DNA of 64,000 bases from Bog-756 sp963828385 (lineage in GTDB: Bacteria; Actinomycetota; Acidimicrobiia; Acidimicrobiales; RAAP-2), in contig CAWHEF010000002.1 in NCBI GenBank assembly GCA_963828385.1, positions 1,302,001 to 1,366,000 of the forward strand, written 5' to 3'. The notes beneath the pieces are model-generated. The model saw only the letters and a program-made list of their open reading frames with translations. It had not been told where the DNA came from and searched no databases. A program made the position numbers and the translations under genes. This document shows, in pieces, positions 60,252 to 64,000 of this stretch. Each line of letters opens with the position of its first letter. The stretch's first letter is position 1.

Positions 60252-62866
60252 GCACCCGGGGGCGTACCGATGCCGACAGCCTGAGGACGGCGTTCACACG
60301 GTTCTTCACCGATCGCGGCCATGTCGCCGTGCCGTCGGCGAGCCTCATCCCTCACGATCCGACGGTGCTGTTCACCATCGCCGGCATGGTGCCGTTCAAG
60401 CCCTTCTTCGTGGGCGACCAGGTGGCGCCGTGGAAGCGGGCCACGTCGGTGCAGAAGTGCTTTCGCACCGTGGACATCGACATCGTCGGCACCACCCACC
60501 GGCACTGCACGTTCTTCGAGATGCTCGGGAACTTCAGCTTCGGGGACTACTTCGAGGAAGAGGCCATCCCCATGGCCTGGGAGCTCGTGACCTCGGTCCT
60601 CGGTGTCGACGGCGACCGCCTGTGGATCACCGTCCACGAGTCCGACCGGCAGGCCGAGGAGATCTGGCGGGAGGCGGTCGGCGTCCCCGGCGAGCGCATC
60701 CAGCGCCTGGGGGCCGACAACTTCTGGAAGATGGGGGAGACCGGCCCGTGCGGGCCGTCATCGGAGCTGTTCTTCGACAAGGGCGCCTCCTACGGGGCCG
60801 GCGGCGGCCCGGCCGGCGGCGACCCGGAGCGGTTCGTCGAGATCTGGGACCTCGTCTTCATGAAGTACGACAGGAGAGTGGACGGGACCACCACCGATCT
60901 TCCCAAGCCGAGCATCGACACCGGTGCCGGCCTCGAGCGGATCCTTCCCGTCCTCCAGGGGACCGACTCGATCTTCGCCACCGACGTGTTCGTCCCCATG
61001 CTGGATGCCGCCCAGTCGGTGACCGGGCACACCTATGCCCGGGACGAGAAGGCCGACGTCGGGTTGCGCATCATGGCCGACCATGGCCGGGCCATGTCGA
61101 TGCTGATTGCCGACGGGGTCGTCCCGTCCAACGACGGCCGCGGGTACGTGCTCCGCCGGATCATCCGCCGCACGGTCAGGCGGGCTCGGCTGCTCGGGAC
61201 CCGCGGTGGGGTCACCGAGCCGCTCGTCGACGCCGCCGTCGGCGTGCTCGGGGGTGCCTATCCGGCGCTGGCCGAGCAGCACGGGCTGGTGGTCGAGACC
61301 GTCACCCGTGAGGAAGAGGGTTTCGAGAGGACGCTCGCCACCGGGTCGAGGATCCTGGAGGAGGAGCTGGCCGAGGGCGCCGGGCTCGTGTCGGGCGAGG
61401 TCGCCTTCCGGCTCCACGACACCTTCGGCTTCCCGGTCGAGCTGACGGTGGAGATGGCCGGCGAGGCGGGGGCGAGCGTCGACCTCGAAGGCTTCGAACG
61501 GGCCATGGACCGTCAGCGGGAGATGGCCCACGCCGCCGCCAGGTCGGCGACCACCGTCGCCGACGACGGTGCCTATCGCTCGGTGCTCGACGGCGGAGGC
61601 GAGAGCGTGTTCATCGGCTATCGGCCCGACGGCTACTCAGCCCCGGCCAGGGTGGTGGCCGTCCTCTCCCCGGGCGACCCCGAGTGGCCCGGCCAGGTCG
61701 AGGTCTTCCTCGACCGGACGCCGTTCTACGCAGAGGGCGGCGGCCAGGTCGGCGACACCGGGACCATCGTGACCGAGACCGGGACCGCCGTCGTCTACGA
61801 CACCGTCGCCGTCCTGCCCGGGCTGATCTCGCACCGGGCCACTGTTTCGGGGGACCTCACCGCCGGACAGGAAGCACTGGCCACCATCGACGGGGTGAGG
61901 CGCGACGCACTGCGGCGCAACCACACCGGGACCCACCTGCTGCATGCCGCTCTCCGCACCGTCCTCGGCGATCACGCCCGCCAGCAGAGCTCCCTCGTCG
62001 CACCCGACCACCTCCGGTTCGACTTCAGCCATGACGGCAAGCTGGCCGACGAGGAGCTCACGGCCGTGGTGTCCATGGTCAACGCCGACGTGCTGAGCGA
62101 CGCCGACGTGACCGTGGAGGAGACGACCATGGCCCAGGCCGAGGCCATGGGGGCGCTCGCCTTCTTCGGGGACAAGTACGGCGAGCGGGTCCGTGTGGTT
62201 CGGGCCGGTCCCCACTCGATCGAGCTGTGCGGGGGGACACACGTCGGCGCCCTCGGCATGATCGGCCAGCTCTCGATCGTCTCGGAGTCCTCGATCGGCT
62301 CCAACACCCGGCGCATCGAGGCCATCACCGGCACCAGCGCCCTCGAACGCGTCATGGCCCGCGAGGGACTGCTGGCCGAGGCCGCCTCGTTGCTCCGTAC
62401 CGAGCCCGAGCATGTTCCCGAGGCGATCGACCGCCTCCTCGAGCGCCAGCGGATGGCGGAACGGGCCCTCGAACGGTCGCACGGCCGCGAGCTCAAGGCC
62501 GAGGCGTCGTCGCTGGCGGCGGCGGCCGAGGCCGGCACGGTGGTGGCTCGCCGGGACGGGCGGGACCCGGACCAGCTCCGTGACCTGGCCACCTCGACGA
62601 GGGACATCGGAGGGTTGCGGGCTGTCGTCCTCGCCGGCAGCCCCGACGGGACCAAGGCGTCCCTGGTGGTGGCGGTCGGGAGCAACGGTGAGCATGGATC
62701 CTCCGAGCACTCGCTCGACGCCGGCCAGCTGGTCAAACAGCTCGGTGCCCTGCTCGGAGGAGGGGGCGGGGGGTCCCCGAGCCTGGCGGTGGCAGGAGGG
62801 CGGCACTCCTCTGGCATCGACGCCGCCCTCGACGAAGCGCGCCGGGTCCTCGTCCGAGGTTCGTGA
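60248..62866 (+). CDS. alaS: Alanyl-tRNA synthetase
   Basis: An 872-residue AlaRS. The core starts DADSLRTAFTRFFTDRGHVA and has SLIPHDPTVLFTIAGMVPFK, KCFRTVDIDIVGTTHRHCTF and FEMLGNFSFGDYFEEEAIPM. The editing domain carries the zinc motifs RNHTGTHLLHAALRTVLGDH and IELCGGTHVGALGMIGQLSI. The C-Ala domain is at the end (GGGGSPSLAVAGGRHSSGID; DHHA1 type). The start is a rare TTG at 60248, which overlaps the stop of the preceding gene as TTGA and gives the normal N-terminus; no ATG or GTG fits. Confidence 0.95.
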   Translation: MSTRGRTDADSLRTAFTRFFTDRGHVAVPSASLIPHDPTVLFTIAGMVPFKPFFVGDQVAPWKRATSVQKCFRTVDIDIVGTTHRHCTFFEMLGNFSFGDYFEEEAIPMAWELVTSVLGVDGDRLWITVHESDRQAEEIWREAVGVPGERIQRLGADNFWKMGETGPCGPSSELFFDKGASYGAGGGPAGGDPERFVEIWDLVFMKYDRRVDGTTTDLPKPSIDTGAGLERILPVLQGTDSIFATDVFVPMLDAAQSVTGHTYARDEKADVGLRIMADHGRAMSMLIADGVVPSNDGRGYVLRRIIRRTVRRARLLGTRGGVTEPLVDAAVGVLGGAYPALAEQHGLVVETVTREEEGFERTLATGSRILEEELAEGAGLVSGEVAFRLHDTFGFPVELTVEMAGEAGASVDLEGFERAMDRQREMAHAAARSATTVADDGAYRSVLDGGGESVFIGYRPDGYSAPARVVAVLSPGDPEWPGQVEVFLDRTPFYAEGGGQVGDTGTIVTETGTAVVYDTVAVLPGLISHRATVSGDLTAGQEALATIDGVRRDALRRNHTGTHLLHAALRTVLGDHARQQSSLVAPDHLRFDFSHDGKLADEELTAVVSMVNADVLSDADVTVEETTMAQAEAMGALAFFGDKYGERVRVVRAGPHSIELCGGTHVGALGMIGQLSIVSESSIGSNTRRIEAITGTSALERVMAREGLLAEAASLLRTEPEHVPEAIDRLLERQRMAERALERSHGRELKAEASSLAAAAEAGTVVARRDGRDPDQLRDLATSTRDIGGLRAVVLAGSPDGTKASLVVAVGSNGEHGSSEHSLDAGQLVKQLGALLGGGGGGSPSLAVAGGRHSSGIDAALDEARRVLVRGS

Positions 62867-62888
62867 GCGGGCGAGCGACGGCGGCCGA

Positions 62889-63413
62889 ATGAGCGCTGAT
62901 CGGCCGGTGAGCGGCGGCGGCCCGGCCCCCGGGCGGGGCCGGGCGCTCGGTGTCGACCTCGGCACCCGTCGCATCGGGCTGGCGGTGAGCGACACCGACC
63001 GGACGATGGCGCTGCCGAGGGCGACCCTCGACCGCACCGGGGATGCCGACGCCGACCGACGACGACTGGTCGAGATGGCCGAGGAGGAGGGGGCGACGAC
63101 CGTCGTCGTGGGTCTGCCCCTGTCGCTCGACGGATCACGGGGACGCGCCGCCGCCGAGGCCGCCGCCGAGGCCGGTGCGCTGGCTGCGCTGCTCGCCCCG
63201 CTCGGAGTGGCGGTGGAGCTGTTCGACGAGCGACTGACGACCGTCTCCGCCCACCGGGCGCTGGCGTCCGCCGGAAGGAGCGAGCGGAGCAGGCGGCCGG
63301 TGGTGGACCGGACTGCCGCCGCCGTCCTGCTCGAGGCCTGGCTGGACCGGAACCGGGCGGACCGTCCCCGGGAGGGCCGTCCCCGAGAGGGCCGTCCCCG
63401 GAGGGAACGGTGA
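62889..63413 (+). CDS. ruvX: YqgF/RuvX-family RNase H-fold nuclease
   Basis: A 174-residue YqgF-type protein: GRALGVDLGTRRIGLAVSDT carries the first catalytic Asp, TTVVVGLPLSLDGSRG the second strand, and VAVELFDERLTTVSAHRALA the Glu region. VVDRTAAAVLLEAWLDRNRA ends the fold. After that come 15 extra residues from a 15-bp tandem repeat (PREGR units). The family processes 16S pre-rRNA ends. ATG 62889 gives the usual N-terminus with a short extension. The stop overlaps the mltG GTG (GTGA). Confidence 0.9.
   Translation: MSADRPVSGGGPAPGRGRALGVDLGTRRIGLAVSDTDRTMALPRATLDRTGDADADRRRLVEMAEEEGATTVVVGLPLSLDGSRGRAAAEAAAEAGALAALLAPLGVAVELFDERLTTVSAHRALASAGRSERSRRPVVDRTAAAVLLEAWLDRNRADRPREGRPREGRPRRER
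63360..63404. repeat. 15-bp tandem repeat, three copies, at the ruvX 3' end
   Basis: GGCCGTCCCCGAGAG-type units at 63360, 63375 and 63390 with few changes encode DRPRE, GRPRE, GRPRR after the conserved RuvX core and immediately before the mltG start. Confidence 0.9.
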
Positions 63414-64000
63414 GCCCGGTTGACGGAGACCACTCCGATCCCAGCCGACCTCCCGCTCCGGACCGAGGAGCGGGTGGGCCGCAGACCACCGAAGGCCCGC
63501 GCAGGACGGCGCCGTCCCACCATCGGCGCACCCGGCACCGGTGGCGCACCATCGTCCTGTCGGCGATCGGCCTCGTCATCGTCGTGGCCCTCGGCGGGTT
63601 CCTGTGGGTCCGCAGCGAGGCGTCGCCGTCGGGGCCGCCGGGGCGAGAGGTGATCGTGACCGTCCGCCAGGGGGCGGGCGTCTCGCAACTCGCCGGTGAC
63701 CTGGCCTCGCAGAAGGTCATCGGGAGCACGCTGGCCTACCGGATCTACGACGTGTTCAACAGCGTCGACATCCAGCCGGGGCGGTACCAACTCCGGCAGA
63801 ACTCGAGCTTCGCCGCCGTGAACGGCGTCGTCGGCTCGGGTCCCAACGTGTTCTCACTCGACGTCCCGCCGGGGTTCACGGTGGCCGAGGTGGCCCAGCA
63901 CGTGTCGGGGACCTTCCCGGGCACGACGAGAGGCACTTCTCGACGACGGCGACGAGCGGTGCCGTGCGCTCGCAATGGGAGCCGACGGGGTCGACCGATT
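63410..64000 (+). CDS. mltG: Endolytic murein transglycosylase MltG, partial at the window edge
   Basis: GTG 63410 opens a polar, basic N-terminus, then one membrane span (IVLSAIGLVIVVALGGFLWV) and the YceG/MltG entry: VIVTVRQGAGVSQLAGDLAS, SQKVIGSTLAYRIYDVFNSV and DIQPGRYQLRQNSSFAAVNG. Near 63918 the frame shifts: the next frame gives GHDERHFSTTATSGAVRSQW and EPTGSTD, the sequence expected for MltG. The catalytic Glu would lie beyond the window. MltG cuts nascent glycan strands at the outer membrane face. The indel sits next to a GGG run and may be a sequence error. Confidence 0.8.
   Translation, partial: MSPVDGDHSDPSRPPAPDRGAGGPQTTEGPRRTAPSHHRRTRHRWRTIVLSAIGLVIVVALGGFLWVRSEASPSGPPGREVIVTVRQGAGVSQLAGDLASQKVIGSTLAYRIYDVFNSVDIQPGRYQLRQNSSFAAVNGVVGSGPNVFSLDVPPGFTVAEVAQHVSGTFPGTTRGTSRRRRRAVPCARNGSRRGRPI

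Noticed and set aside
20730..64000. CRISPR-like arrays from the repeated units
   Set aside because: The repeats are contiguous tandem copies without spacers, so they are not CRISPR arrays.
1..64000. tRNA or rRNA genes
   Set aside because: No T-loop/acceptor-stem combinations or rRNA core motifs were recognised by eye; a covariance-model scan would be decisive.

Overview
This is high-GC actinobacterial DNA, most likely from the class Acidimicrobiia. The pointers are mycothiol synthesis (mshC), an F420-dependent NADP reductase (npdG), an InhA-type enoyl reductase, and the thrS - HIT - pgsA - acyltransferase - pimA - pdxS - pdxT - yebC - ruvCAB order also known from mycobacteria. Queuosine genes (queA-tgt) followed by yajC-secD-secF-relA-hisS-aspS-rarA-alaS-ruvX-mltG make mycobacteria and streptomycetes themselves unlikely. 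The taxonomic call is inference from gene content.

Layout. 1-13.5 kb is an accessory region of broken genes and insertion sequences: a truncated ISL3-type element, a membrane protein, a histidine kinase plus a degenerate second kinase and a NarL-type regulator, an IS3-type element, a small secreted protein, a GrpB-family gene, an ABC exporter remnant with a lipoprotein, an AidB-like acyl-CoA dehydrogenase, a zinc-ribbon protein, and a second IS3-type element with terminal repeats. Nearly all carry frameshifts, several of them more than one. 13.5-19 kb holds a DUF222/HNH gene, an MFS permease and a nickel/cobalt permease, each with one frameshift, then an intact Fur/Nur-type regulator and a GNAT gene. 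19-30 kb is intact and metabolic: an MFS exporter coupled to a nonapeptide-repeat protein, an LpdA-like flavoprotein, a peptidoglycan amidase, a TetR-nitronate monooxygenase pair, aldehyde dehydrogenase, SnoaL-like protein, enoyl-ACP reductase and npdG.

29.5-64 kb is core, mostly plus-strand: mshC and thrS; phosphatidylinositol and PI-mannoside synthesis with a PAS-GGDEF gene inserted between acyltransferase and pimA; an M48 peptidase; a divergent MarR/YceI pair; PLP synthase pdxS-pdxT (PdxT has Ser in place of its catalytic Cys); RuvCAB resolvase; queuosine enzymes; the Sec accessory complex; the stringent-response enzyme; three aminoacyl-tRNA synthetases; rarA; ruvX; and a partial mltG at the right edge. 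Many neighbours overlap by 4 bp, so they are probably translated as coupled operons.

Two large-scale patterns stand out. Frameshifts are dense in 0-18 kb, absent from about 19-58 kb, and reappear three times in 58-64 kb, so both real decay and indel errors in the assembly must be considered. Short tandem repeats with periods divisible by three recur at gene ends and linkers throughout 20-64 kb and were not seen in the left region. No tRNA, rRNA or CRISPR array was recognised.
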